64,000 bases of DNA. Source: Blumeriella jaapii. Lineage: Eukaryota > Ascomycota > Leotiomycetes > Helotiales > Drepanopezizaceae. Position 1 is the first letter of the stretch. Each line of letters starts with the position of its first letter. A program made the position numbers and the translations under genes. The stretch is taken from NCBI GenBank assembly GCA_009599575.1, contig VWND01000030.1, positions 1 to 64,000 on the forward strand, in the 5' to 3' direction. Shown piece by piece: positions 48,454-58,995 of the stretch. Under the pieces are notes generated by a model. The model did not search any database. It was not told where the DNA came from and was given only the letters and a program-made list of their open reading frames with translations.

Positions 48454-50302
48454 TTACGTCTCCACCGGCAGCGGTGGGAACAAAGCATCCCAAGCGTCCC
48501 TCCCTACCGGAACGACAGCAGTTCCATACGTATAATCGGCTCCAAATTTTGCGTCGTCAAAAGTCCGTCTTGAGATGCCTACGCCTAACATGTCGAGCAG
48601 CTGTGCGGATTTCGCTGGCATAAACGGCTGTAAGAGGATACCCACAATCCGAATAGCCTCTGCGCAGTGATAGATCGTGGAGTCAATCTGGGGCTGGATA
48701 GGCTCGCCGCTGCCGTCGATTGGCCCGTTGGTGAGTGATTTTACCAGAGCCCATGGCTGGTGGTGTTGCAGGTAACTGTTCGTCTAAAGAAAGTTAGCGA
48801 CGACAGTACAAAATCGGAAAGGACCCGTACCTTGTACACTGCATCCATGATATTTTGCAGTGCTGCTCCAGGGTTTAGTTGTTCCATCTTGGCATTGGTC
48901 ATCTCGCTCAGTGATTCTAAGATCTCTCTCTGGGCTTTGGTGCTTCGATCAGCGTGTCCAAGGATCTCGTCTTTCGCGCTTTGGACCGCTTGCGAAACGC
49001 TCCAGATCTTGGGTCGCGTGATTCTACTGACTAGATTTCCCAGCCCACCCTGGAGTCCTTTCTTGTATCTCTCTACAATGAAGTCGTTGCCGTAGTCCGA
49101 GTCGTTATTAATGCCACCGTCATGCGCGAGGTAGAATCGCATCACCTCAACCCCGAACCGGTCCATGGCGAAGAACGGATTAACCACGTTTCCAGTAGAT
49201 TTAGCCATCTTTTGGTGATTAAGCGTCCAGTGTGCGTGAGTGAGTATCTGTTTCGGAGGCGGGATATTAAGAGCCAGCAAGAACGCTGGCCAATAAATAC
49301 AGTGAAACCGCACAATGTCCTTACCAATCACTTGCACGTCTGCAGGCCAGCCCAGAGCATTCTCTCTCCCAGGAGCCCATGGGTACCCAGCTTTGGTAAT
49401 GTAGTTGACTAGTGCGTCCAGCCATACGTATATGGTCTGGCTCTCGTCATCCGGCACCGGAATTCCCCAGGTCAACCTGTCTACAGGTCTGGACACGGAC
49501 AGATCTTCCAGCCCTGCCGAAACCCACCTGACGATATCAGCCATCCGGGATACCGGGACGACAAAGTCGGGATTGGCTTTGTAGAAATCCAAGAGTTGGT
49601 CCTTGAAAATCGACAACCTGAAATGATAGTTCTTCTCCGAGGTCCATTCAACCTCCTTGCCCGTCTCCTGCGACGCCATAAACGTCCTGCCTGTAAATGG
49701 ATCCAACCTCTTCTCGATGGTCGATTCGGGGTAGTAGGTCTCATCGCTGACACAGTACCAGCCTTCGTGCTTAGACTCGTAGATGTATTCTCTCTCTTTC
49801 AGCATCTGCCAGAAGTATTGGACTGCGTCCCTGTGATCTGGATCGGTCGTTCTAACAAAGTGATCATTCGATAGGCCCGCGCGTTTTGCTAAGGACTTGA
49901 AGGTTTCGGCCGTCAAGTCACAGAACTCCTGGGGCGGAGTCTGAGCTTTCAGGGCAGCTTGCTGTATTTTCATGCCATGCTCGTCGGTCCCCGTGCATAG
50001 AATGGCTTCCCTCCCGCGCAAGACTTGCCATCGTTTGAGAATGTCCGTTAGGACCATGGTGTAGAGATGGCCGACATGGGGAGCTGTCACACAGCATCAG
50101 CAAGTGAAGTGATTATTCACTGCTCATTGATAGGGTCCATCCTACCGGCATTCACATAGAAGATGGGAGTCGTAACATAATACGGCTTCTGGAGCAAGCA
50201 GCGTGTCGTCGAAAATCCCCTTGCGTATTGGGGCTTTGCAGTGCATAAACGGCATACCCATTGAGGCCTCCAGGACCGAGTCGCAGGGAGACTTTTGCGC
50301 AT
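48454..50302 (-). CDS. MSM1: Methionyl-tRNA synthetase, mitochondrial
   Basis: Three exons: 50302-50146, 50083-48831 and 48783-48454, with introns of 62 and 47 bp, giving 579 aa. The class I HIGH signature is PHVGHLY (about 54-60), the KMSKS loop is KMAKSTGN (about 344-351), and TGTDEHGMKIQQAA and WLDALVNYI are typical MetRS blocks. The Arg-rich leader MRKSLPATRSW...RGFSTTR, ending just before KPYYVTTPIFYVNA, indicates mitochondrial import. There is no zinc-finger insertion between TDEHG and the next block, as in the organellar form. The start at 50302 is chosen because the upstream Met codon adds residues that do not look like a presequence. It is divergent from MTR2. Confidence 0.92.
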
Positions 50303-50575
50303 ATTCTGGTTGCCGTCCAGCACTGGAGGTGGTAAACCTGAGTTGAAGGCTGAATGAAGCTCATGATACGAGCTGCCTTCCAAGCAGGCTACGAAAAAGC
50401 AAGCAAGTGGTTTTTTTTGTCAGCCTTGCATCACCTCAGCCTTGCATCAACTCAGCCTTACGTCCTGGAACACCATCGCTAGGTTCTGTATTTGCTTCCT
50501 AGACACCAACAATACAATATTATTGCGCATCTCACCAGTGCGCACAGAACTGCTGAAGCGGAACCAACCAAGACA
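50303..50575. promoter_or_regulatory. Divergent promoter between MSM1 and MTR2
   Basis: This 273-bp spacer holds both 5' UTRs. It contains a short imperfect tandem repeat around 50420-50460 (CAGCCTTGCATCACCT-like). No TATA box is evident. Confidence 0.45.
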
Positions 50576-51156
50576 ATGGCAATTTCCACCGAAGATGTTC
50601 AGGTCAAAGTCGCGAGCAATGGTAACGTCCTACCCGCCGTCGCCTGGCATGCTCTACCCATACATGCTCCAGAACTGTGCTGACGGAATGCCTTCTTCCA
50701 GCGGCCGAAGACTTCGTCAAGTCCTTCTACTCTGCGCTGAGCAGCGAGACGAGCAGCTTGTCCAGCTTCTACATCAAGCCTAGCCCTTCCCATCCACTCC
50801 AACCGAGAATCACAATCAATGGCAACATCATCAAGGACCCCGAGACATTCGCCGCAATCCTGGCCCGACAGAGGGAGCGTCCCGAGTACGAAGTCAAGTC
50901 TTTCGACGCCCATGCTCTGAACCACAACTACAGCGTTGGCGCTGACGATACGAGACCCGACAAAGACGGCAAGAAGATGAGTATTATGGTAGTGTGCAAT
51001 GGAGATGTGAAGTACACGCTGGGAGGAGGGATCGAGCAACATAACTTTACCGAGAGCATTGTTTTGGTGCCCAATTGGGAGACACACAAGCCCAACGCTG
51101 CGAGGGGTCTTCAGAAGTGGTTGATTGCTAGCCATAACTTCAGACATGTTACTTGA
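50576..51156 (+). CDS. MTR2: mRNA export factor Mtr2 (NTF2-like)
   Basis: Two exons, 50576-50621 and 50702-51156, with an 80-bp intron (GTAACG...TTCCAG), giving 166 aa. The protein begins MAISTEDVQVKVASN, then AAEDFVKSFYSAL, FYIKPS, ITINGNIIKDP, YEVKSFDAHALNHNY, MSIMVVCNGDV, FTESIVLVPNWE and WLIASHNFRHV, the order of an NTF2-like fold as in fungal Mtr2. Mtr2 pairs with Mex67 to carry mRNA through nuclear pores (family knowledge). Length is near that of yeast Mtr2 (184 aa). A generic NTF2-domain protein is the alternative. The gene is intact. Confidence 0.82.
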
Positions 51157-51835
51157 ACATGTTGACTCGGGCCAGGTCACGGGGCGTTCTGGTGTTTGGT
51201 TTCGGAAAATGGTCTGGAGGTATGGGTTTCTCTGCGGAAATTTTTGATATGGATCCTGGCAGGCGGCTGTCAATGCACATTTGCCCCAAAGCAAGTTCGT
51301 TTTTTTTCCCCGTGTAGCCACTTCGTCCTTGGTTGTTTTGTTGTCGTGGTCGTGTCTACGATGATTTTCGCTTCACTTCTATACTTACATCCATAATTCG
51401 TCTACGACGGTACTCGGTACTCGGGACCAGTCGATGGTATGAAGCACCTTTTTTTCTTTTCGTTTTAAGTCCTCCGCTGCTTCAACAAGCTTCAAATTCA
51501 TCTTTTACACACTTCGACACTAATGGCAAGGGACGAGATTTTTATAAGCCCCTTCCTATTTCGTATCCCTCTCCTTTTTTCCCCCCAAGTCGCCACTTTC
51601 AGTTCAAATTCTCAACTCCATTTCCTTTCGTTGCTCTCACATACCAGTTGGAACCAGGCTTCAATTTTTTCTTGTGAGTGTTCCATCGACCAAACGCATG
51701 CTACGGCATTCAAGCTTACCTTTGAAAGTGCTCCACAGTGGTCATATTTTCGAACTCCACTCATTCGTGGACACTTACAGGCCGATACTTCCACGTACAA
51801 CGCAAGCGCCCAGGTTTCCAGACACTACATTCAAC
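51157..51835. other. Intergenic region, 0.7 kb
   Basis: It contains the MTR2 3' end and, from about 51430, a pyrimidine-rich stretch (TTTTTTCTTTTCG, CTCTCCTTTTTTCCCCCC) typical of filamentous-fungal promoters, presumably for the broken gene that follows. No conserved reading frame is seen. Confidence 0.45.
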
Positions 51836-52707
51836 ATGAAAATTCCAGCGAACCTCCTTGACACTAATGGCAAGCCTGCTGAAGGCTATATTGGGCTGTT
51901 GGGGGGCGACGGACAACAGACTCCACTCGAGGAGTTTGGTTATACCCAAGACGTCGATACCTTCAGTTGCTACGTGCTCACATCACCCGGAGACGTGCTG
52001 AGCCTGAAGTTCGCTCTTCAAGCCAATCTTGCAGTAATTCTCGTAGAAGGAATTTTGCGCAACTCGATCCAGAACAAGACGACGACAAGTTCGTCATCTA
52101 CACAGGTGGCAGCATCACTCGGGAAACTACCACCTCGCGTTCCGAGGATCTGTCGACTCCGGCCTTGGCTCCATTGATCGAGGTTGAGATGTTAGATGGG
52201 GATATCCAGCTGAAGCAGAAACCATTCGACGGGAATGATGTGTACCAAGCTCCACTAAGAAAGAACATCGTCGGTATACCCGGCGTCAAAGGGGCACCTA
52301 CACATCAAGCATTCCTCGAGAGAGTTGCAACTGAAGAGGCGAACTCCTGGCCGGTAATTCCTGTTCCGGACCCCCCCTATACCGGTACTCAATATGTCGT
52401 CAAACGCAGCTCGAAGCCGTGGTTCACGCGAGTTGTCTCAAACATGGCAAACTTGAAAATGCGCCGAGCATCTCAACCGCCAGCCTCCGTGGCTTCGGTA
52501 GAAGGCGGGAGGTGTGGTCCATCAAATCACAATCCCCATAGACTATCACGTATACGAAATTACCGCTTCGAAATCTCGCGAAGAGAGATGTTGATAAGCT
52601 CCGTGATCAGGTCCATTGCAAATGCTCGGCACGCGTCGGAAAAAGATGTTCTTGTCGTAACGACGCATATATTCAAATCGTCAAACAATACCATCATCAA
52701 CACATAA
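51836..52707 (+). pseudogene. Broken hypothetical protein gene, coding pieces in three frames
   Basis: A coding-like frame starts at MKIPANLLDTNG (51836) and reads to LSLKFALQANLAVILVEGILRNS. Further coding-like sequence (DDDKFVIYTGGSIT, APLIEVEMLDGD, PWFTRVVSNMANLKMR) lies in a second frame up to about 52480. Pieces such as VVHQITIPIDYHVYEI (from about 52514) and DKLRDQVHCKCSARVG (from about 52590) are in other frames. I find no canonical introns that join them, although a 59-bp GT...AG stretch (51976-52034) has the right length modulo 3. The family is unrecognised. It is either a decayed gene or one with several assembly indels. Confidence 0.45.
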
Positions 52708-52777
52708 TGCAAATGAACTTCAACAGCTCAAGATACAAACATTCCTCCACGCCAAACGCCATTCGGGGTCCATCACA

Positions 52778-53344
52778 TCAAGCCCTCGGCGTACGTAGAT
52801 TGGCTTTTACTCGTTCAAGCAGTTGCTCTTTGTTGTCCTTGGAGTTTGGGTGCAGATTTCTCTAGCCAAGAAGTTAGCATCTCACATCAGCCGTAGAGCC
52901 AGCAACTGCGAAACTGCGAGTCGCCTGTTGTCCTGGCGAATGCTATCGATGAGAAAGGACACCAAACGAGGTGGTGATTTCGTCCATGTACCGTACTTAC
53001 AGCTGCAAGCCATCTCCGCAGCTCCTCGTATGTCCACGACTCCGGATCTGTCCAAAGTCAGTAGCACGTCTGATACCATCACGTAGCGGCATACCACCAG
53101 TGGGATCGGCCTCCTTCGGGAACATGTCCTGGCCCCATATCGACCATGCTGCCACGGCAGTAACTATACCAGCAAATGCTGGAGAAATCAGCCGGCCACC
53201 ACGAAACCTAGCGATCTCTGACTTGTACCCAGGAATGAATTCTGTAGAGCATCGTCAGCATCCAGATTTCCTCGGCGTGGCACCCAAGAGAGTACATACA
53301 GTACATACCTTTGAATTGAGAGCTCTATCAAGAGGTGTCGGCAT
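52778..53344 (-). CDS. Small membrane protein with SAP-like C-terminal helix pair
   Basis: Four exons on the minus strand: 53344-53309 (MPTPLDRALNSK), 53221-53095, 53047-53001 and 52861-52778, about 97 aa. Introns 2 (47 bp) and 3 (139 bp, with a TGCTAAC branch point) are convincing. The acceptor of intron 1 is uncertain: CTACAG at 53242 would add FIPGYK-like residues but loses the frame by one base, so either the less usual acceptor at 53222 is used or one base is missing. SEIARFRGGRLISP is followed by one membrane helix (AFAGIVTAVAAWSIWG) and then ESWTYEELRRWLAA...EQLLERVKANL, a helix-loop-helix resembling SAP/HeH motifs. Function is unknown; a mitochondrial or nuclear-envelope location is possible. 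Confidence 0.65.
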
Positions 53345-53725
53345 CTTGTGAACCTTGAACAGCAAGGGGGTGGCACTGCCGCGGAAGCCAGCTTTTGTTT
53401 TGCGGCTCGACGTCTCGGACTGAAGAGCTCTCTGTGCTCACAGATCTTGGTGATTGACAGTACAAGAGGCGTATCAGATCTTATATATGGGAGTTCAGAA
53501 GATGGTGAACATTCACAGGAGAGCGGTCGCGCGAGAACAGTCACGTGTTTGAAGGTCCAGTTGCTAGTCTTTCCATATCGGCTAGCTTCATCCTTATCGT
53601 AGCCGAGATCTCCGCACGTGACTCACACAAATCGTGATTTCGACCTTCGCAAGCACCAAGTCTCTTTTCTGTCAACCCAACCCAACCTTCATCTTCCCCA
53701 GCACAACCGTCGGAAAGCCGCCAAA
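53345..53725. promoter_or_regulatory. Divergent promoter with two CACGTG sites upstream of eL38
   Basis: This 381-bp spacer separates the small membrane-protein gene from RPL38. CACGTG hexamers lie at 53542-53547 and 53615-53620, the second about 110 bp before the eL38 start. bHLH factors of the Cbf1 type bind this hexamer and often act at ribosomal-protein promoters in fungi (established for some species). Use here is inferred. Confidence 0.5.
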
Positions 53726-54292
53726 ATGCCTCGCGAAATCTCAGACATCAAGAACGTCAGTCTCCACGTCCCAATGCGCACTCGCGCACCCTCTGCTCTG
53801 GCTCGGAACATGCCCTAACGTGTGCGCGCAGTTCATCGAGATTTGCAGACGCAAGGATGCTTCATGTACGTTCACCACCTGCGAGAAAGTGGCCGCGAAT
53901 GCGGCATCCAGAGGGAGGAGGGGGCAAAATCATAAGGGAGATGGGAAACAGGCCAGAATCGAGACTGATAGGAACACAGCTGCCCGCATAAAGAAGAACA
54001 AGAAGTCTTCGCAGATCAAGTTCAAGGTCCGCTGCCAAAGACACCTCTACACCCTCGTCTTGAAGGACACCGAGAAGGCCGAGAAGTTGAAGCAATCGCT
54101 CCCACCCAGTACGTTCGCCCCGAGCAGAGAAGCAGCATAGCCTTTCCCGGTACTGGACGACTTGTCGTGTTGAGGGATTGTGGACCTCTGTTCGAGCACA
54201 TTGTCCAGGATCGATACTGATCAAACTGCTCCGCAGACCTGACCATCGCCGACACCCCCAAGAAGAACGCCAAGGGAAAGCGAAGCGCATAA
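53726..54292 (+). CDS. RPL38: Large ribosomal subunit protein eL38
   Basis: Four exons: 53726-53755, 53832-53865, 53980-54108 and 54237-54292, giving 82 aa, the normal size. Introns are 76, 114 and 128 bp; the first has a less usual GTCAGT donor. The sequence [46 protein letters not shown] and [16 protein letters not shown] is diagnostic. It is a cytosolic 60S component. Dense introns in so short a gene are common for ribosomal protein genes. I looked for C/D-box snoRNA signatures in introns 2 and 3 and saw none. Confidence 0.95.
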
Positions 54293-55174
54293 GCCACGGG
54301 GTGACGGGTGGTGTGTGGGAGGCAGAGGATGACGAGGATGCGATGCCGTGACTTTATTTGCAGGAGGCGTCCGGCATTTCACGCACGGCACGACTGGAAG
54401 AGCTCAGCTGTCATGACATAGAAAAGCGCACATGAATTGCAATCCAAACTGCTCGCGGCTCTCTGCGAATGAGGAAATCCGACCGAATTGAAGATCGACC
54501 AGGAAATCACTGTGACACAAGATTCTGATGTGTTGCTCCCCTCGCCAGAATAGGGATCACGTTCGCCCCAAAGACGCGGTGCTTGTCTCAACCATTGCAA
54601 GATGCCTAGATGTCCGACCTGCCCACACGCACACGCGTCGGGTCAATGCCATCAAGGCTCTCCCCCCAGACGCCGACCCAGAGAAGCCCATCTTGTGATT
54701 CTGCGAGTAATTGCGCTCCTGAACCATCGAGCTGGGCTGCGAGTGGCAAGTAGAAGAAAGACCTGTCCCTACCTACGAGTGCTGCCCTGCTGCCGGACAA
54801 CGACTGTTTCTGGTGCGCGACAAGAGATGAAGCGACTACTGAGATCAGAAGTGAAATAAAATCCCTTCCTACCTACAGTACAGTACCTACACTGAAAACT
54901 GATGCGAACCAGCACAGGCTACACCACAACGTGGATGTTCTCTTCTTTCACGAAGCGCGAGAAAGGAGGCTAATGAGAATGCTAATTAGCCTGCCTCGTG
55001 ATGGAGACGCTCGGATGAGACATCTGAGTTCAGCATTATGACTACATCTCTCCCAAGCCCGAATTGTACACTGTCCAAGCCTAACGCCTATATCTGCTCG
55101 CTGGAAGGATGAATATGATCCCACGCCCTGCTTGCTCCCTTAAGTACCACGAATATCGTACAGGATATACATGC
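54293..55174. other. Intergenic region between convergent RPL38 and IES1
   Basis: Nearly 0.9 kb holding two 3' UTRs. Open frames of 60-85 codons exist on both strands but have no conserved features. A CCTACCTACAGTACAGTACC run near 54868-54887 faintly resembles the repeat at 47640-48165. Confidence 0.45.
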
Positions 55175-57561
55175 TCAGTCCACATCCATTCCATCACTGT
55201 TGTCCTCCTCCGTCTCGTCGCCACGCCGGCCCCGGCCCCGGCTCCGACCCCCACCGCCGCCGCCGCCATTGCTATTGCCATTGCCATTGCCATTGCCGAG
55301 ATTCAGAAGTTCCTTTTCGTCGTCGTCTAGGTCTTCGTCCTCGTCTGCATCGCCTTCTCCCTCTCCTCCATCGCCTTCCATGCCCAAAATCTCCTTGTCC
55401 ATGTCGTCGAGATCCTCTTCCCGGTCGATACCCCCGTAGCCGTCAGCCCTCGGTTTGGAGTCCGATCTACGCTTGGCAGGCTGATCGTCTTCCGTCTCGT
55501 CATGGACGCGCCTGGCGCTATTTCCATTGGCAACCTCGTGATGAACACGGTTGGTACCCATGACTCCCAAGTTCGGATCCTTGTTGGCTTCCCAGCGGTC
55601 GAGTCTTCTGGTCATCCGGCGAAGAGCTTTACCGTAAGCAGTCAACTCTTCGCCGAAGTCGTCCTCCTCCTCCTCTAGCTGCACTAGCCCTCCCATCCCG
55701 CGATCTCTGAAAGGCAATGCGATCTTCGTGAGGCTAGCCTCGTCTTCGCTGTCGTCGAAAGGATCGGCAATATATTGAGCACGCTGAAAAGATCGCCAGA
55801 AGGCCCCATCCTGCTTTCGTTGCTTCTTGGCAATGTGGTGCTGAGCGCGCAGGCCGCGGGAGAGAATGTGTTCGACTCGCTGATTATGATGCAGTTGCAC
55901 GCGAATCTGGTGCTGAGTGAGAGGTCGAGAGCGGCGCATTATTGGCGGATCTCCGGCGTGATGGCCACTGGGGGACGATCCCTCCACGATTTGATTCTTG
56001 AGCCCGCCACGCCCCTTTCCCGTGGTGAGAACGTTCTGCATTCGCATCCCGCCTAGAGATCGGGGCGGCGGGGTGGAGCGGGTGCTGTCCACGTCGGACT
56101 CATATTTGCCAGTCAAGCTTCTCATGACAGCTGGGCTAGTCTCGTCATACTTCGGCTTCATGTGGCGGCCGAGCAGAGTTGCTGGACTCGGTGCGCCATC
56201 TTCGAGAGGGAGATGCAGCTTTGGCTTGGGACCTCGCTTCGGTGGACCGTGTTCAGCTTGGAAGTTTGCTTGGTCGGCCTCGATGATGCGTTTTCTTTCC
56301 CGCTGCTTGGACGTGCCGTACTCATACTCGTCAGGAGTGTCCACGTTCTCTTCAGCTTGCTCTTCTGGAGTCAGATACTCGTAGCGTGGAACGCCCTGAT
56401 TTCGGACATCGGTCTCGTAGTCGACTCCAGGTCCAAATGGATTCTCATCTGCGCCTTCTTCGGTGAAGTCGGATTCCAAGTAGAACCACATCAGCCATAA
56501 AAATGCTGTGGCTCTGGACCTGCTAGCCACTTCTTCTGCCATCAGGACGTCGTAAAAGTCTCCCTCGCGCGGGAAGTGCAGCTCCGTGACCTTGGGGGCG
56601 AATTGGGCAAGGACAAAGATGAGGTTGACCGGGTTCGTGCGGGGAATGGCAACGGCTTTGATCTTGTCAAGGGAATTGGGTTCCACTCGGTCCTCCGAGG
56701 CTCCTTTCAATATCGACTTGAGTCGCGGTGCATCCTGGAGCTGTATACGAATTCGGGTCCTGGTGTGCCTGCAGAGATGGAATCGCATGGTACGTTCGCA
56801 GCTGGGCGCGCATTTCTGGGAAGACTGCGAATGGTGAGCATCTAATGGAGGCCACATTCGGGGGGCTTTGACTTACAATTCAAGGTTGTATTCATGCGGC
56901 CCAGGTTGACGAGCAAGCACACCATTGCCATATTCTTCGCCGGCTCATGCTCCGTCAACAGCTTGTCCCGCAGAATCTTGCTAGTCTTGCTACTGCGGGC
57001 CATCGTATCGATGTAGAGTTCCGCGAAGTTCTGCTTGGGCAAGCTCGGGTCATAGCTGTTTGTAAAGACCCTCAGGTTGTTGTCGAACACCGCCTTGAGG
57101 AAGTCATACTGGATATCCTTCCGCCACAGAGGCTCGCCATCATCCTTCTTCAGGTGCTTGATCTTGTTACCGACATAGTTGGGGTTTGTGATGTTGCCGG
57201 TGAAAGGGTCCTTGCGCTTGCGCGACGTGCTGGCAGCCGGCTTTGGATGGGCTGCTGCTGCTGCTGTCGAGGGGCCGGGAGTCCTCACTTCGTCGGCTTC
57301 GGCCCCGATCAGGCTGGCATCATGGGCAGGTTGAAATACTGGCGGAGTCTCCGTACTGATACTCGAGATCGGGTTAGGGTTGGGATTGGAGCTGTCATTG
57401 TCATTGTCGTTGTCGTTGTCCAGAACGTGTGTCAGAGAAGTTCGCGGATCTGCGCGGGCGGGCGACGAGGGCGCCGGGTGCGTCGCTATCCGGTCGCCTG
57501 CTTCCAATTCGCTGTTGTTTGCGACAGTCGATGCTGGTGAAGGCGCCCGGTCGGGATTCAT
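55175..57561 (-). CDS. IES1: INO80 complex subunit Ies1-like protein, frameshifted
   Basis: Exon 1 is 57561-56877, the intron 56825-56876 (52 bp, GTAAGT...CGCAG) and exon 2 56824-55175, giving about 777 aa. After a low-complexity N-terminus (NDNDNDND, NPNPNP) come KHLKKDDGEPLWRKDIQYDFLKAVF, VFTNSYD, FPEMRAQLRTYHAIPSLQ, LQDAPRLKSILKGASEDR, PRTNPVNLIFVLAQFAPKV and AFLWLMWFYLESDF, matching fungal Ies1, a fungal-specific INO80 remodeller subunit. The C-terminal half is disordered, acidic, and ends in a Gly/Asn and RGRGRR stretch. Between PSLQAHQDPNSY and LQDAPRL the frame shifts by +1 at about 56742-56752 with no possible intron, so two bases are probably missing. Confidence 0.82.
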
Positions 57562-57877
57562 CTCTTATCAGCCGTTGTAATTGTAGTTGTAATTGTAATT
57601 GTGGTTGTGGTTGTGGTAGTCGAGGCCATGAAGGCATCTACATGTTTGCAGATGAATACATGATAAGATTCGCGCCGGGACAATATTAATCCTCGACCCA
57701 CTTACGTGAGTCGAGTCACGTGTTTGCGCAGTCCCGGATCGCTTAGGTCTCGTGCACCGGATCCTGTTTACTATCATTCTTTGACAACTCCTTACATCGA
57801 CAGCAATTCTTTTACACACTGCTTCTCTGTTGTCATTGTACTATCTTGAACTCTGCCGTGACTTCAGCTTTTCTTCC
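57562..57877. promoter_or_regulatory. IES1 promoter and leader with CAA-type repeat and CACGTG
   Basis: On the minus strand the presumed 5' leader has about 48 bases of (CAACCA/CAATTA)n repeats (57571-57618), an unstructured A/C-rich leader. Upstream, ACGTGAGTCGAGTCACGTG (57704-57722) forms a pair of opposed ACGTGA half-sites including a full CACGTG at 57717-57722. The bZIP-like gene ends at 57878, so it is transcribed in the same direction, toward IES1. Confidence 0.5.
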
Positions 57878-58264
57878 TTAGCCTTGGCTTTCCTCTTGCG
57901 ACGATATATGTAAGTGATACGGAGCCCAAGGGAGGCCAGACAGCTTGTCGTCCATACCCATATCAGCCGGGTTGGGCGTGTGATAGGACTGGCCAGCATA
58001 TGCTTGGTTTTCAGAGTCATGTTCTCGACGCGCCCGGCTTTCTTTGGCTTTGTCTCCGGTCGATATTGATAGCGAAGATCCGCGGTTCAAAGAAGTCTAC
58101 GTACGGAATTTCCTCTGGCCGATCCGCTTCTGAACGCGTCTTCTCTCTTCCGGATCCGTTGTCTTAGACCAGTCTTCTTTCTTGGATGATTTGGATCTGG
58201 TGGTAGTATGTCTGGAGGTGGAAGAGGTGGAAGGCTGGTGCGAGGGCCGCTGGGAGGAAGGCAT
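57878..58264 (-). CDS. Small bZIP-like transcription factor, C-terminus frameshifted
   Basis: Exons 58264-58105 and 58053-57878, with intron 58054-58104 (51 bp, GTACGT...GGAG), give 111 aa as read. After a Ser/Thr-rich N-terminus, KKEDWSKTTDPEERRRVQKRIGQRKF is the basic region of a fungal bZIP-like family. It is followed by KAKESRARREHDSENQAYAGQSYHTP and LSGLPW. In relatives I recall, the text after LPW runs as G-S-x-S...YIV, and this occurs here one frame over (GSVSLTYIVARGK) if one G is added to the GGG at about 57930. A one-base loss in a G run is therefore likely. There is no clear leucine zipper, as is usual for this family. Targets unknown. Confidence 0.65.
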
Positions 58265-58995
58265 CCTTGATATCCGGATAAGTGAAAGCAGATACGTAAG
58301 GATGGTTGAGTCTCAAATTGAGATTGTCAATGGTAATAATGGGCATTCCTGCGGAGACCTGTTTTTCAATTGTTATCTTGACACAGCCGTTTTCATGTGT
58401 TAGAAAGCCCCTTCGAAGTCAGCGAATCGACCTGAAGACTTGGGGCGCCATCATGAATTTATATGCTCATCAGGACGGAGCAAATCACAAGACTCTTCTA
58501 GCTCGTAGATATGGAAAAGAAAAAAAAGAAAAAAAGCCATATTCAGTCATCAAGCTGGATATTAACACGGTGAAAATAGGTCTTTCGTTGGCCGGCAACT
58601 CCAACTAAAGAGTATCAGATGAAGGGCAACAGCCAGCACGAATCTAGAATCCGCCGATGATTGAATGGCAACAAGAACGAGAGCACTTGCACTGCTCCGG
58701 AGGAAACTGGGGGCGCTCATCACTCACTCCACCTCTCAAGTATACAGCTGAACGCAGAAGACACCACAACCTCTGCTCATGTTATAGGTGGGGAGTGTGA
58801 TTAGGTAGTTGCACAGTTGATCTGCGGCCTGATGTCGGTTTCTGGAAGCTCAGTGAAGGCCCGAGGATAGACGCCCCTCTGCAGTGCCTATCCGGCCTGC
58901 AGCTGGAGCCAAAGCTGCGCCGGCTCCGATTTCCATTCAACGCGCTGCCCCGTCGATAATCTTACATCAATACACATGCATCACATTGCTCAAGT
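58265..58995. other. Intergenic region, 0.7 kb
   Basis: It contains the promoter of the bZIP-like gene and the 3' UTR of the mS41 gene. A purine run (AAAAGAAAAAAAAGAAAAAA) lies at 58513-58534. No gene is supported. Confidence 0.45.

Noticed and set aside
50599..51321. 240-codon minus-strand ORF
   Set aside because: Antisense shadow of MTR2, with no conserved residues.
53756..54236. snoRNA in eL38 introns
   Set aside because: No C box/D box pair or H/ACA layout could be seen in the three introns.
55109..55563. Plus-strand Pro/His/Arg-rich ORFs
   Set aside because: Complement of the Gly/Asn/Asp-rich C-terminus of the Ies1-like gene; repetitive triplets keep the frames open.
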